Assembly: GCF_030848805.1 (NCBI RefSeq)
Contig: NC_092366.1
Span: 9,046,496 to 9,110,495, forward strand
Direction of reading: 5' to 3'
Source: Temnothorax longispinosus
Lineage: Eukaryota > Arthropoda > Insecta > Hymenoptera > Formicidae
Length of the DNA stretch: 64,000 bases
Part shown: piece by piece, positions 47,982 through 58,502 of the stretch
Layout: every line of letters begins with the position of its first letter
Position numbering within the stretch: the first letter of the stretch is position 1
The notes under the pieces: model-generated
What the model was told of the DNA's origin: nothing
What the model saw: only the letters and a program-made list of their open reading frames with translations
Database searches by the model: none
Made by a program: the position numbers and the translations under genes

Positions 47982-48340
47982 ATTAAATGTAAATTAAATT
48001 TTTATTTAATTTCAATCAAAAACTTGTTCCTATCATTAATTTTTAATAAATATACACTTTTGAAATTTTTATAAGTCAACATTGAAAGGTTCTATGATCA
48101 TTCATTGCACATATTTCACAAGTAACATAATTTTTTCCGCGATTCGCGCAAACGGCTTCACTGTGCGCCACGGCCGCAGCATATCCCCTCTAACTGGCTA
48201 GTTCGGACACGAACCATTAGCACGGACGCAAACCATGTGCGGTTACCGAGCGAAACGACGTAGTTGAGTTGCACTTTCTCAGGCGGCGCGTCGGAAAATG
48301 CGACACAGAAAAATTGACGAAAAATGCCGGGGTGGCCTCT

Positions 48341-49796
48341 AGCTCCGGTAACTTAGCCGGTCAACTTCGACTTTATTAATTTTCATATTTTTTTATCGTT
48401 TGTTGGTCGTTTGTTGGTGATTGTTGGCCTAATTACAACGTTTGTTGGTTCTTAATTTTTTTTTAAATTTAAAAAGAAAAATTAGCATTAAGTTAGCCGG
48501 AAAAATTTTATTTTTAATTTCAAAAAAGCCTAATCGATGCGTAATCGTTTGCTGATGATTGTTGGTTTAATTTTAGCGTTTGTTGGTTTATTATTAGTCT
48601 TAAAAACGAAAAAAAACGAAAAATTATCTCACATATATTAAAATAATCGAAGATTGGCAGATAATTTGTAAGAATAGTTCTTGCTAAGAAGTGGAATATA
48701 GACCTGAGATACATATAGTACTTATTTATTGTAAAAGACATGAACATTAGGATCTATATGAAAATTGTATGAAATAATAAGGTTCTTAAAAAAAAATGAC
48801 GTTTTGTTACTTTAAACAAATCTATAATTTTTACAGTAAAACACTTTCCACAAGTGAGAAACAGAAGCATACATTGGAGAAGTAGGTTTTTTTTCAAGAA
48901 AATTCTACTAGGAAACGTATATTCACGTATGAATACGAGAATTCTCTTCAATTTTATGTAAATTCAATCAGGTTGAAGCTTATATTCTTATAAAATAATA
49001 TATATTCTTAATGATCACATAAATAATCTTTATTTATAAAAATACAACTTATTTAAATTTCAGTTCTTTAAACGCAAACATAATGCGCATATCATGAAAC
49101 ACTGTATCATGTTTTTAAGTGATCACATTTAGGTATGTATGATATACTTTATTCTATCATTTTTTTTAGCACATATGGTAAGTTTGACATTTATTTTATA
49201 CGTACTTTGACAATTAGGCGTCTTGAATGAAGAGTTCATGGGAAGAAAATGATAAATTCATAATTAATCCATTTTAAGCACAATTTTATGTTTAAAGTAG
49301 AACTTATAAACTTATATTTCTTCAAATGCTTTGAAATGTAGATATATCAGATGCATTTTCTAAGAATACTTTCAAAGTGACTACGTTCAAATATTGATGT
49401 TAAGGCCCGTATTCATATGGCAGTTTTATAGATGTTAGCCTTAAATTGATAGAAATAAAGCTTAAGTCGTAGGCAAATAAACCAATCTTCGATTACTTTA
49501 ATATGTGAGATAATTTTTCGTTTTTTTTCGTTTTTAAGACTAATAATAAACCAACAAACGCTAAAATTAGACCAACAATCATCAGCAAACGATTACGCAT
49601 CGATTAGGCTTTTTTGAAATTAAAAATAAAATTTTTCCGGCTAACTTAATGCTAATTTTTCTTTTTAAATTTAAAAAAAAATTAAGAACCAACAAACGTT
49701 GTAATTAGGCCAACAATCACCAACAAACGACCAACAAACGATAAAAAAATATGAAAATTAATAAAGTCGAAGTTGACCGGCTAAGTTACCGGAGCT
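48341..49796. mobile_element. Long-terminal-inverted-repeat (foldback-like) element
   Basis: Terminal inverted repeats of about 315 bp start AGCTCCGGTAACTTAGCCGG. Each arm repeats the 11-mer CGTTTGTTGGT several times with variants. The 820-base middle has no recognisable protein. The left end directly abuts the Transib palindrome, and the right end abuts the 3' part of the P transposase. No target duplication is visible at the two junctions, so one or both may be rearranged. Confidence 0.75.
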
Positions 49797-49797
49797 G

Positions 49798-50994
49798 CAT
49801 TCAACGGACTTCTTCACACAAGGAAGCAATACCATCGCTCATGACTCAACCATGGACGAAACGTGTCTCACTAGCGGCATTGATTTTGACTCGAACGTAA
49901 TGTCACCGACCGACGATGATGATGAGGGTAACATTGGTAGTATCACTAATTTTCAGGACAATTTACCTCATGATTATGAAGCATATACTTTTAATGAAGA
50001 AAATGCTGATTGTGGTAAGTTTATATCTTAATGATAATTATTACACTTTCATTGTTAAGTATTAAGTACAAGTATGTTTATGTAATATTGTGGTAAAACG
50101 GTTGTAGATAAATTTTTAGCATAATATATATCATTCTAATTAATTCATAATTTAAGGTAATGTGATACTTTAAGGTAATGTAATATTTTATTCTAATTAA
50201 ATTGTACTTTAAATTAGAATGGTAATTTAATTACATTATTGTAAGCATACTGATGTATTATTATAAAAAAATTTCAATTATATATATAATTCGCCTTACT
50301 TTGTAATTATTATAAATATTAATTATGATCGTATTATTAATTAGTGACGTGGGCAATCGAGTCCCATTCATATAAATGAATGAAATCATTGTAAATAAAT
50401 TGAAATTTGAAATTGTCAAAAAGTGTTTTTCCGATATAATAATATATATGCATGTTTTGCTTCACACCTTTTCTTTCAGATCCAAGTAGTAGTAGTACAT
50501 TTAATTATTCTCCTACTTCTGAAGAACTGAAATTATTGAGCCAAGTAGAAAATTTAGAAGTTGTGGACGTCATAGAAGAAGAAGGCCTAAAATATATCGC
50601 GGGTTATGCCGCTTTTAAATTTATAAATAAATATAAAAATTTAGGTAATCCTACTGAGATGTTGGTTAATCCAGAAAATGACTGGATTAACTACATCTCT
50701 AGAGGGAAAATTATAAGTCCTTCTTCAGACTTATTAAAAGTGGGAAAAATAATGAACCAAGAATTCCAAGATTACCATGGATCCTTCATGCGGAAGGATC
50801 CGTCGATATTTGAAGCAATCGCAAATAGGGTTGAAAAGAAAATGAAAAATATAACAATCCCGCGCGAGGTTCTACTTTGTTTAATTAGAACAAGAACATA
50901 TATAAGACTTCGAGTAATCAATAAAAAAATTTCGGCAGAAAATGCTAGAATAAAACAAAAAAGAAAAATGAAAAAATTTACAAATAAAAAATAA
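49798..50994 (+). pseudogene. P-element transposase, C-terminal part
   Basis: Two exons, 49798-50014 and 50480-50994, join in phase (TGTG/GTAAGT and TTTCAG) and read 243 residues to TAA. The first exon is acidic (PTDDDDEGN). The second has EEEGLKYIAGYAAFKF, the Y-IAGY motif found near the C-terminus of P and THAP9 transposases, and a Lys-rich tail (KIKQKRKMKKF-like). Strand and position fit the missing end of the transposase begun at 39836. About 350-400 core residues are absent between the two halves. Confidence 0.72.
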
Positions 50995-51296
50995 TTTTAT
51001 TTTTATTATATTTTCCATATATTTATTATCTTTTTATTGTTTATTATACATGTTTATGTGTTTGCTATATTTGTTTATTTATATTTATGTGTGTTTATAT
51101 TTATTATATTTTTTAAATATATTCACCAGAATTATATTTATACACGAAAGATCTTTCATTAAAACCCTTTCTTGCCTGAGTCTTCGTTTTAATATCCATT
51201 TAAATTATACAAGATGGCGGAATCTTGTCACGCTCTCTTATTGGTCAGTAGAAATGCCTGTGCGCAAGAGCACACCTTATTACTTCCACCATGCAA

Positions 51297-51395
51297 GGCT
51301 GCGTTCCGATATTCACTGTCAGTACTGAAAATCTATAGTGTACGTTACGTAAACTATAGATTTTCAGTACTTGCAGTGAATATCGGAACGCAGCC
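51297..51395. mobile_element. GGCTGCGTTC miniature element inside the P target duplication
   Basis: The arms GGCTGCGTTCCGATATTCAC and mirror are near-perfect, with a short central palindrome (TACGTTACGTA-like). CAA flanks both sides. Removing the element and one CAA rebuilds the 8-bp CAAGTCAG duplication of the P-like element. Confidence 0.85.
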
Positions 51396-51504
51396 CAAGT
51401 CAGCATGACGGGTTGTCCATTTGTGTAGGCGCGCATGGTCGTACACAGGCTGCGTAGGCTTCGGCACATTATAATCACTCACATACTTATAAGGCGTTTT
51501 TATG

Positions 51505-52390
51505 TCGATTTAGAGATTATACATATACACAATATAAATTCTTTATCATGGATGCAGCTGATAATTGACTTGCAAATACATCACACAAGGATAACTTTTA
51601 TAATTATATTCTTCGATTTAGAGAATAAAATGTGGATATATGATCACACATAAATGTTGGAGCAGATTCGGTTATTTATTAAATTAGATTGTTGTTAATG
51701 GAAATATCATCTAAAGAAAGAATTTTGCAATGGTTCTTATAGAAATAGGATTTTTATGAAATTGGCTGAAACTTCGAAAATGGATAGTTTATGCTGATAA
51801 ATGAGACTGATTGAAAGTCACATTAATGGACAAGATTCACAATAATCGATCGTTTAGGCGCTATCAGCATTCAAAAGTCAAAATAAGATGTTATTTTAGT
51901 ACATATTTTTTCACATATATACATATTTTTGTATTAATGAAAAGAATAAGTGATATGCAGTTTTTTATACAATACATTAATTGTAATCCACTACTGTCCC
52001 ACAATAGTACTAAAATAATGTCTTATATTGACTTTTGAACGCTACAGATAGCGTTTAAACGGTCGATTATTGTGAATCTTGCCCATTGTGACTTATTTCG
52101 ATCAGTATCATATATAAACGTCATAAACTATTTATTTGTAAAGTTTCAGCCAATTTCAAAGATCCAAAATTCAATTTCCATAAGAATCGCGCGGAGTCCT
52201 TTAGATTTAAAAAAAGGCTAAGAGATAGACAGCCGAATCCTGTAAAATTTTGTAATTTATCTGAAAAAAAGGGCGTGCATACGGGAACTGTATAATATCA
52301 CAATCTAAGAGAATAAAAACAAACAATTTCGTACGATAATGAAAACCGCGTGTAAATTGATTAATTAACCCTGACAGGTTATATACATGC
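51505..52390 (+). repeat. Direct repeat, right copy (partner at 37306-38060)
   Basis: This has the same order of motifs as the left copy. It has about 110 additional bases near 51720-51830 (TTGCAATGGTTCTTATAGAA region) absent from the left copy. It starts about 100 bases beyond the P-like element. Confidence 0.75.
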
Positions 52391-52496
52391 CTATGGATAA
52401 AACACTTGTCGACGTGAATATGCAAAAGGTGCAAACCTGCAGATTCATGCATTTGGTAAAATATGTAGATAAATAGATAGCAAAAATTAATTAATT

Positions 52497-53300
52497 TTCT
52501 AATAGGGATTATATAATGCCTTATAGTATATATTAGTTATCGCGTTAAATCTTTCTTTTTTTATATGATTTTATTTTACGTGTTTTAGTATTATTTTTAA
52601 TTATTTTTAACATAATCACTTTTTATATTAAAAAACAGTGTAGAATATGTGTCGCTCTATATTTACATTATTTTATTTTTTGTGACTTTCTTAAATAAAT
52701 ACATTAATAAATACCTACATTCTCCCTTGCACTATTAATATTATTATTTATTTTTTATATTTCAATTTTTAGACATTTTTTAGAATTAATTCTTGCGCCA
52801 ATTAGTTAAAATAAACTAACAAGAAGTATTCTACTATACAATTATGATGTTGCTTATACCAAGCGATACTTAAATTACTGCGTAGATTAAGAAGTCTCAT
52901 TATCAGCATAAACTATTTCCGAAGTTTTAGCCAATTTCTAATAGGAATTATATAATGCCTTATAGTATATTAGTTATCGCATTAAATCTTTTTTTTTTTA
53001 TATGTAATTTCATTTTACGTGTTCTAGTATTATTTTGAATTATTTATAACATAAAAACTTCTTATAAGAAACGGTGTTGAATATGTTGCCCAATAATTAA
53101 AATTTTATACTTTTCGTCACTTTCTTAAGCAAAAATAATATCAATAAATATTATCCACATTTCCTTGCGCCATTAATCTATATTATTATTTATTTTAAGA
53201 TTTCAATTTTTAAACATTTTTTAGAATTAATTCTTGCACCAATTAGTTAAAATAAGCTAATAAGAAGTATTCTACTCTACGATTTCGACATTTAAAACGA
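52497..53300 (+). repeat. Local duplication of about 400 bp
   Basis: AATAGGGATTATATAATGCC through the GTTAAATCTTTC, ACGTGTTTTAGTATTATTTT and AATTCTTGCGCCAATTAGTT stretches recurs from about 52931 with variants such as AATAGGAATTATATAATGCC and AATTCTTGCACCAATTAGTT. Both copies are AT-rich and non-coding. Confidence 0.75.
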
Positions 53301-54769
53301 TCATGTTGCTAATACCAAGCGACATTAATTACCGCGTGGATCAAGAAAATTGCAATGCAATCTCGTTCTGCTAAGTTTTCTAAAGGAAAGTATTCAACAA
53401 TACTTTACATTATAATGCAATAACTATTAAGTATTATTTTCACGATGTTACTTTCTTACTGAACAATTTAATTATGTTATGTCAAAAAATTAACGCTCGA
53501 TCTTTTTGTTATTTCTTTATAATCGCGTTTTGTTATTTTTTTAACTACACATATATGGAAGTTTATATTTGCAATTTTAATGAGTACCTAATGAATAAAG
53601 ATATAAAATTCAATGTATTGTAATATAAGATATAATGATTGAAAAAAATATAGAAACAGGCCACGTTGAGTACTGGCTTGTATGAACGGCGAACAGAAAT
53701 ATTCATTGCTCTTGAAAATGTGAAGAAAGTATACAAATAATTAAATATAATATATTTCTTATTTTTATTTTTAAGAGCATTGCGATACTGTAATCTGTCA
53801 GCTTTTAAAAGTAAAGAATTTTGTATTTAAAAATTGATAGTCAATAGGACACAAGAATGGTCTATTAGCTCCAGTATATGTATGTTTCTTGTGGATTAAA
53901 CATTTATTTTTCATTTGGCCTTGTGTCGTATAAGGTCGAAGAACGTAGAGACATGAGGGTCTGTTTATTAATAAGGTGAACAAATTGATATTATCATACT
54001 TCCAACTAATTTTTGTGCATCTGGTCAAAATAATAATAATACTTTACCACATTAATTATTAAGATCAATTTCTTTAATACTTCGTCTTTGAAAGTTGCTA
54101 TTATTTATTATCTTTGTTAAAATAAAGTTGCTAACATGTAGACATATAGTCCAACACTGCATAACGCTATATTAATTCAAATCAAATTGTAATCTTATTT
54201 CTCTCTTTATTGTGTTCCGTTATATCTTAATTACATATATATTACAATACATGTTTTAGTTATATCTGTAATGAATGACATGGTTTTCAATTTCTTTTTG
54301 TTTGATTTGTTTTCATTAAAATTTATCACTATATACCGAAAGAATGGATTTGTGCTAAAGTATTTGAAAACTAAGCCAGATACAGTTCTAAAAATAATTA
54401 TGTCCAATCATATGAATAATTAGACGCTCAAGCAAATTGCTATAATATCAAAACTTTTTACAGAATTATCATCATATGTGTTTGAGCCTCCAATATATTT
54501 ATTTTAATGGTCAATATGATTATAATTTTCAAATCTGTATCAGGTCAAATTTTTATATACTTCAATTTCAGCAAAACTATTCTTTCCGTACATATATAAT
54601 TTTTAAAGTACATTTTATATCGTGTTTTATAACGAGCAAAGTTGTTATTTATGAAAAAAGCAAATTTTAATATTGGCTTATCAATATACTGACTGATAAG
54701 TTTAAATTATCGATCATATTAATGATAGTAAATGTATCCGTACGAAAAAATCGGTATTACAATGTACAT
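53301..54769. other. AT-rich sequence, no gene seen
   Basis: I recognise no exon, RNA gene or transposon terminus here. Open frames are short and overlapping. Confidence 0.4.
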
Positions 54770-54773
54770 TTAA

Positions 54774-55591
54774 GGACGTTCACCGGCAAAATCGTTTTCT
54801 TAGAAATTTTCTTAAACTTTCAGTATATGTTTAATTAAACGCGTTTTATACGTAGGCGTTTTATTCAATGCCCCTTTCGGTACTAAAATTTGAGATATTC
54901 AGCTTCAAAGTTCCGATTTTTAACACAGGATCCCTATGTTGAGCTCTCTCGACACGTTTATACGTAGGCGTTTTATTCAATGCCCCTTTCGGTACTAAAA
55001 TTTGAGATATTCAGCTTCAAAGTTCCGATTTTTAACACAGGATCCCTATGTTGAGCTCTCTCGACACGGACATTTTAATGAATAATAAGTACAGTTTTCT
55101 TAGAATTTTTTTGAAAAAATAGTATAAGATGCCTCATATTATTAGTAACGTATGACAATAAAGTTTGATATAGCAAGCGGTATTTATTTTTGAGAAATAG
55201 TCGTCTAAAGAACACTATCGGACATAATTTTCGTCTGCTCGGAGGCAGGGAGAGGGAGAGATCACTGCGAGACTTGACAATGTTGCTACCGCTGCGACAT
55301 ATAGGTTAAGTAGAGAACGTCAAGATCTTATGGGCAACGTTATTTAAATCAAGTTATTTAATCTTTTTTCTTTATGATCCATTATTATTTACTTTTAGAA
55401 TGCTCAATAGACAAGTAGGACGTACTCATTTATGATTGGTATTGGAGAAATGGAAACGGAACAAAAATTTGCCAGATCGAGTAAAACTGCGCGGCTAGAC
55501 GAGTTTCAGACTTTTGCGCACGGAAGTAGTTGTCAACCATATCATTACTCCGTGCGTCTGAGTTGAGCACAACTGCCACCGGAGAACGTCC
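54774..55591 (+). mobile_element. piggyBac-like non-autonomous element with TTAA duplication
   Basis: TTAA lies at 54770-54773 and 55592-55595. The ends GGACGTTCACCGG and CCGGAGAACGTCC are inverted. A 113-bp unit (TTTATACGTAGGCGTTTTAT to CTCTCGACACG) is tandemly duplicated at 54844-54956 and 54957-55069. No transposase frame is present. An inverted, truncated copy lies at 62627. Confidence 0.78.
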
Positions 55592-55595
55592 TTAA

Positions 55596-56482
55596 TGCAT
55601 GTACATTTTTTATAAAGAATTGTGATCATTATAAGACAATATACATGATACATATTTAAATTATTGATCATATGGATAATATTATATTTATGCATTAATA
55701 TCGCTTCATGACTTCGCGAATCCAGTCTATATATGAAGAAACCTTAGTATATACTCGAGGTAAGTTGTTAGGACAAGATTGGTCTCCGTAACTCATAATA
55801 CCTATTTGAAAGTTCTGGCCATTTTTTTCTTACAATGAGAGCATTGCTGTATGTCTAAAAATAAAATATTATGTAACACATATTAAATAATATGAAAATA
55901 AAGAAATTTTCGAGGTTTATTTCTTAAAGCTGACTAAAACGATATAATATAATTTATGCTGCGCGTTAAAATATTGCACTTATACTTGCAATTTTTGTAG
56001 TATATTATCTATTATCATAAACAATAACTTTATTATTTGTGATCAAGAGACACGGCAGTGTCTCGCGCCAAGTACACGCGGAGCGAGACCGACCGTGACT
56101 CTTTTACGCAACGCGACGGGTTGCGAGTACCCGAGATGTTGAGATCTCGATAACGAGTGAACGGATCAAGTTCTAAGTAGGCTTGATCGATAGCTTGGGG
56201 TCGAATTAAGGAGGGGTTTCTCTTATAATATTCCGCTACGTGCCCTACGAGCGGAGGTATTGCGACCCAAAGTCCAAATGTGAAAATTTTTTATTAAGAT
56301 ACGTCATCGTCGTCTACGTCGACGTCGTCGACGCTCTCATTCAATATTATTATGATTATCAGAGAAACGTCACTTTCACTTTTTCGACGCTGGCGGCGTA
56401 GGTATCGCCAGTTTCGATATCGCGCGCGTATTTCGAAATTAGGTCGATAGGGAATTTTTAAGTCGATTCTTATGAAACAAGC
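55596..56482. other. Unassigned sequence before the minisatellite
   Basis: The left half is AT-rich and empty. From about 56040 the sequence is richer in GC and CpG (GACACGGCAGTGTCTCGCGC onward), with a CGTCGTCTACGTCGACGTCG run near 56310. It may belong to the same element as the minisatellite, but no protein or terminus was recognised. Confidence 0.35.
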
Positions 56483-57500
56483 TTGAATTCGATGTCTAGG
56501 TATCCCAGGTTGCCGATGACGAGGTCCAGATAGTGCGCTTCATAGTTTTCGGTGTCCAGGTGTAATAATACGTTGAATTCGATGTCTACGTGTCCCAGGT
56601 TGCCGATGACGAGGTCCACATAGTCTGCTCCGTAGTTTTCGGTGTCTACGCGTATTAATACCTTGAATTCGATGTCCACGTGTCCGAGGTTGCCGATGAC
56701 GGGATCCAGATAGTGCGCTTCATAGTTTTCGGTGTCCAGGTGTAATCGTACACGTTGAATTCGATGTCTAAGTGTCCCAGGTTGCCGATGACGAGGTCCA
56801 CATAGTGCGCTCCGTAATTTTCGGTGTCTACGTGTATTAATACCTTGAATTCGATGTCTAGGTGTCCCAGGTTGCCGATGACGAGGTCCACATAGTGCGC
56901 TCCGTAGTTTTCGGTGTCTACATGTATTAACCCTTAAATGCCACACCTCTCAAAAATCTCGTAAATGACATATGGGGTCTAAAAGACCCCAGCATGAAAA
57001 ATGTCTCCTTACTCATTTATTTTTTGATATTTAGTTATGAAAATTATTTTCAATGTTGTTCAAGGCTTAGAAAAGAGAATAAAATGCTTATATTGTTAAA
57101 ATTTCAATTTCAACATAGTATAAAAAATTAAGTAAACTGAGTACCGCTAAGTGTACAACCGGGTAGGTCAATCACTCAACTATCATCAATGGGAGCATGA
57201 GCTCCATTTTTGGGGGGAACATTTAAAAATATATCATTGTAAAGGGTCTGGGGTCCGCTGGACCCCGAGTGGCATTTAAGGGTTAAAACCTTGAAATTGA
57301 TGTCTAGGTGTCCCAGGTTGCCGATGACGAGGTCCACATAGTGCGCTTCGTAGTTTTTGGTGTCTAGGTGTATTAATAACGTTAAATCTGAATGTAGGAC
57401 ACGTAGATATCGAATTCGAGCTATTAATACACGTAGACACCGAAAACTACGAAGCGTACTATATGGACCTCGTCATCAACAACGTGGGACACCTAGACAT
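56483..57500 (-). repeat. 90-bp minisatellite with a 30-codon reading pattern
   Basis: Units start TTGAATTCGATGTC at about 56483, 56573, 56663, 56755 and 56845. A sixth (57291) lies beyond an inserted element, and an inverted unit lies at 57400-57500. On the - strand each unit reads variants of VDTENYGAHYVDLVIGNLGH and LDIEF. One spacing is 92 bases rather than 90, which shifts the frame between units 1-3 and units 4-5. The inverted unit reads a related peptide on the + strand. Units with CCAGATAGTGCGCTTCATAG differ from those with CCACATAGTGCGCTCCGTAG. It is either a piece of a repeat protein gene or a repeat whose period happens to suit translation. Confidence 0.7.
56931..57282. mobile_element. 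piggyBac-like miniature element inside the minisatellite
   Basis: TTAA flanks the element at 56927-56930 and 57283-57286. The ends are CCCTTAAATGCCAC and GTGGCATTTAAGGG. A GGGGTCTAAAAGACCCC hairpin lies inside. Removing it and one TTAA rejoins the minisatellite phase (..TATTAA/AACCTTGAA..). Confidence 0.85.
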
Positions 57501-58190
57501 CGATATTTTCTACTGAATTATTTACACACACGTGCGGTTTCAGAGAATCATTTTTCGCCAACTCAAATATGTTCCTACTCAACTGTTAAAATATGAAAGA
57601 TAATTTTATCTAGTTGTGACATTCGCTCGAATTCCCGAAATAATTTTCAAGGATGTGAGTACGAATATATAAATATCGTACTATTTAATATTTATAATTA
57701 ATAAAAAATTATAAACGATGCGTTATGTATGAGAAATTTAACAGAATTGCTTTTATCAAATAGAATTAATTTGCGATTAGTTGAAGGGAATAAAAAAATA
57801 AACAAATCAGGTAAATTTCAGACACCTGTTACAGGTGTCCATCTGTAATTATCAAAAATATCGATACCTGAAGATATCGGTACATATACAGTTGCGAACA
57901 ACATTCAGTAAGACACGCAAATAAAAATAAATAAAGAATTTTACAGTTAACGACTTATTAACATTAATCATGCTATATTGCGATTATGTTTTATGTTGAA
58001 ATTGAAAAATATATACAAGGTGTACAATTAAAAGGGTTACAGATTATTATTTTTAAAAAACTAAGCAAAATATTAAATTGTTGTTTTCTTTAGAAATAAT
58101 AGTCCGTAACACTTTTAGCTTCATACCTTGTATATACTGTTTATAAGATTATAAGATATATTGTTTATAAGATTAAGATGCATAACACTA
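57501..58190. other. AT-rich sequence, no gene seen
   Basis: A small GACACCTGTTACAGGTGTC palindrome lies near 57820 and a GATACCTGAAGATATCGGTA stretch after it. Nothing else is recognisable. Confidence 0.35.
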
Positions 58191-58198
58191 CAAAAAGG

Positions 58199-58502
58199 CA
58201 TGATATCCGTACAAAATTACCTTTTTTAAAAAAAGGTAAAAAAAGACGCCAAGTTAACGCATAGTAGTGTATATGTATTATGTTGTTACTCTGTTATGTT
58301 GTTACCTCGAAAAAAACAAAGTGGTAGTATTATACCTCCAAATAGCTTTACCCTGTACATACTGTTTATAAAATGAGTAATACTACAAAAGACGTGATAT
58401 CCGTACAAAATTATCTTTTTTAAAAAAAAGGTAAAAAAAGGCGACAAGTACACGCATAGTAGTGTATATGTTGTTACCTCGAAGAAAAAAGAAAGTGGTA
58501 GT
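58199..58502 (+). repeat. Short direct duplication before the palindrome
   Basis: GATATCCGTACAAAATTA followed by CTTTTTTAAAAAAAGGTAAA and GCATAGTAGTGTATATG occurs at about 58202 and again at about 58396. Both copies end near GTGGTAGTATTATACCTC, where the left palindrome arm begins. Confidence 0.7.

Larger units (their letters stand above)
45335..48339. repeat. 3 kb palindrome carrying two Transib fragments
   Basis: The sequence from 45335 (GAGGCCACCCCGGCATTTTT) is repeated in inverted form ending at 48339. The arms are about 1.4 kb and nearly identical, with a central unpaired stretch of about 190 bases around 46741-46930. Arms include the transposase fragments, the element end and about 175 bases of shared flank outside it. 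Single-base differences between arms (a Pro/Leu codon change, an extra A near 47020) show that the arms are not simply one sequence read twice, unless they are errors. Confidence 0.9.
39622..51293 (+). mobile_element. P-element-like transposon, broken by nested insertions
   Basis: The left terminus at 39622 starts CATGGTGGAAGTAATAAGGT. Its 25-base inverted copy ends at 51293. The D. melanogaster P terminus also begins CATGATGAAATAA and carries AAGGTG. An 11-bp subterminal inverted repeat, CCGCCATCTTG, lies at 39693-39703 and inverted at 51210-51220, 71 and 73 bases from the ends; P elements have an 11-bp subterminal repeat too. The 8-bp target duplication CAAGTCAG is at 39614-39621. On the right it is CAA (51294-51296) plus GTCAG (51399-51403), split by a miniature element. 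Inside are the 5' and 3' ends of a THAP transposase gene, separated by about 8.8 kb of other transposons. Confidence 0.85.
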
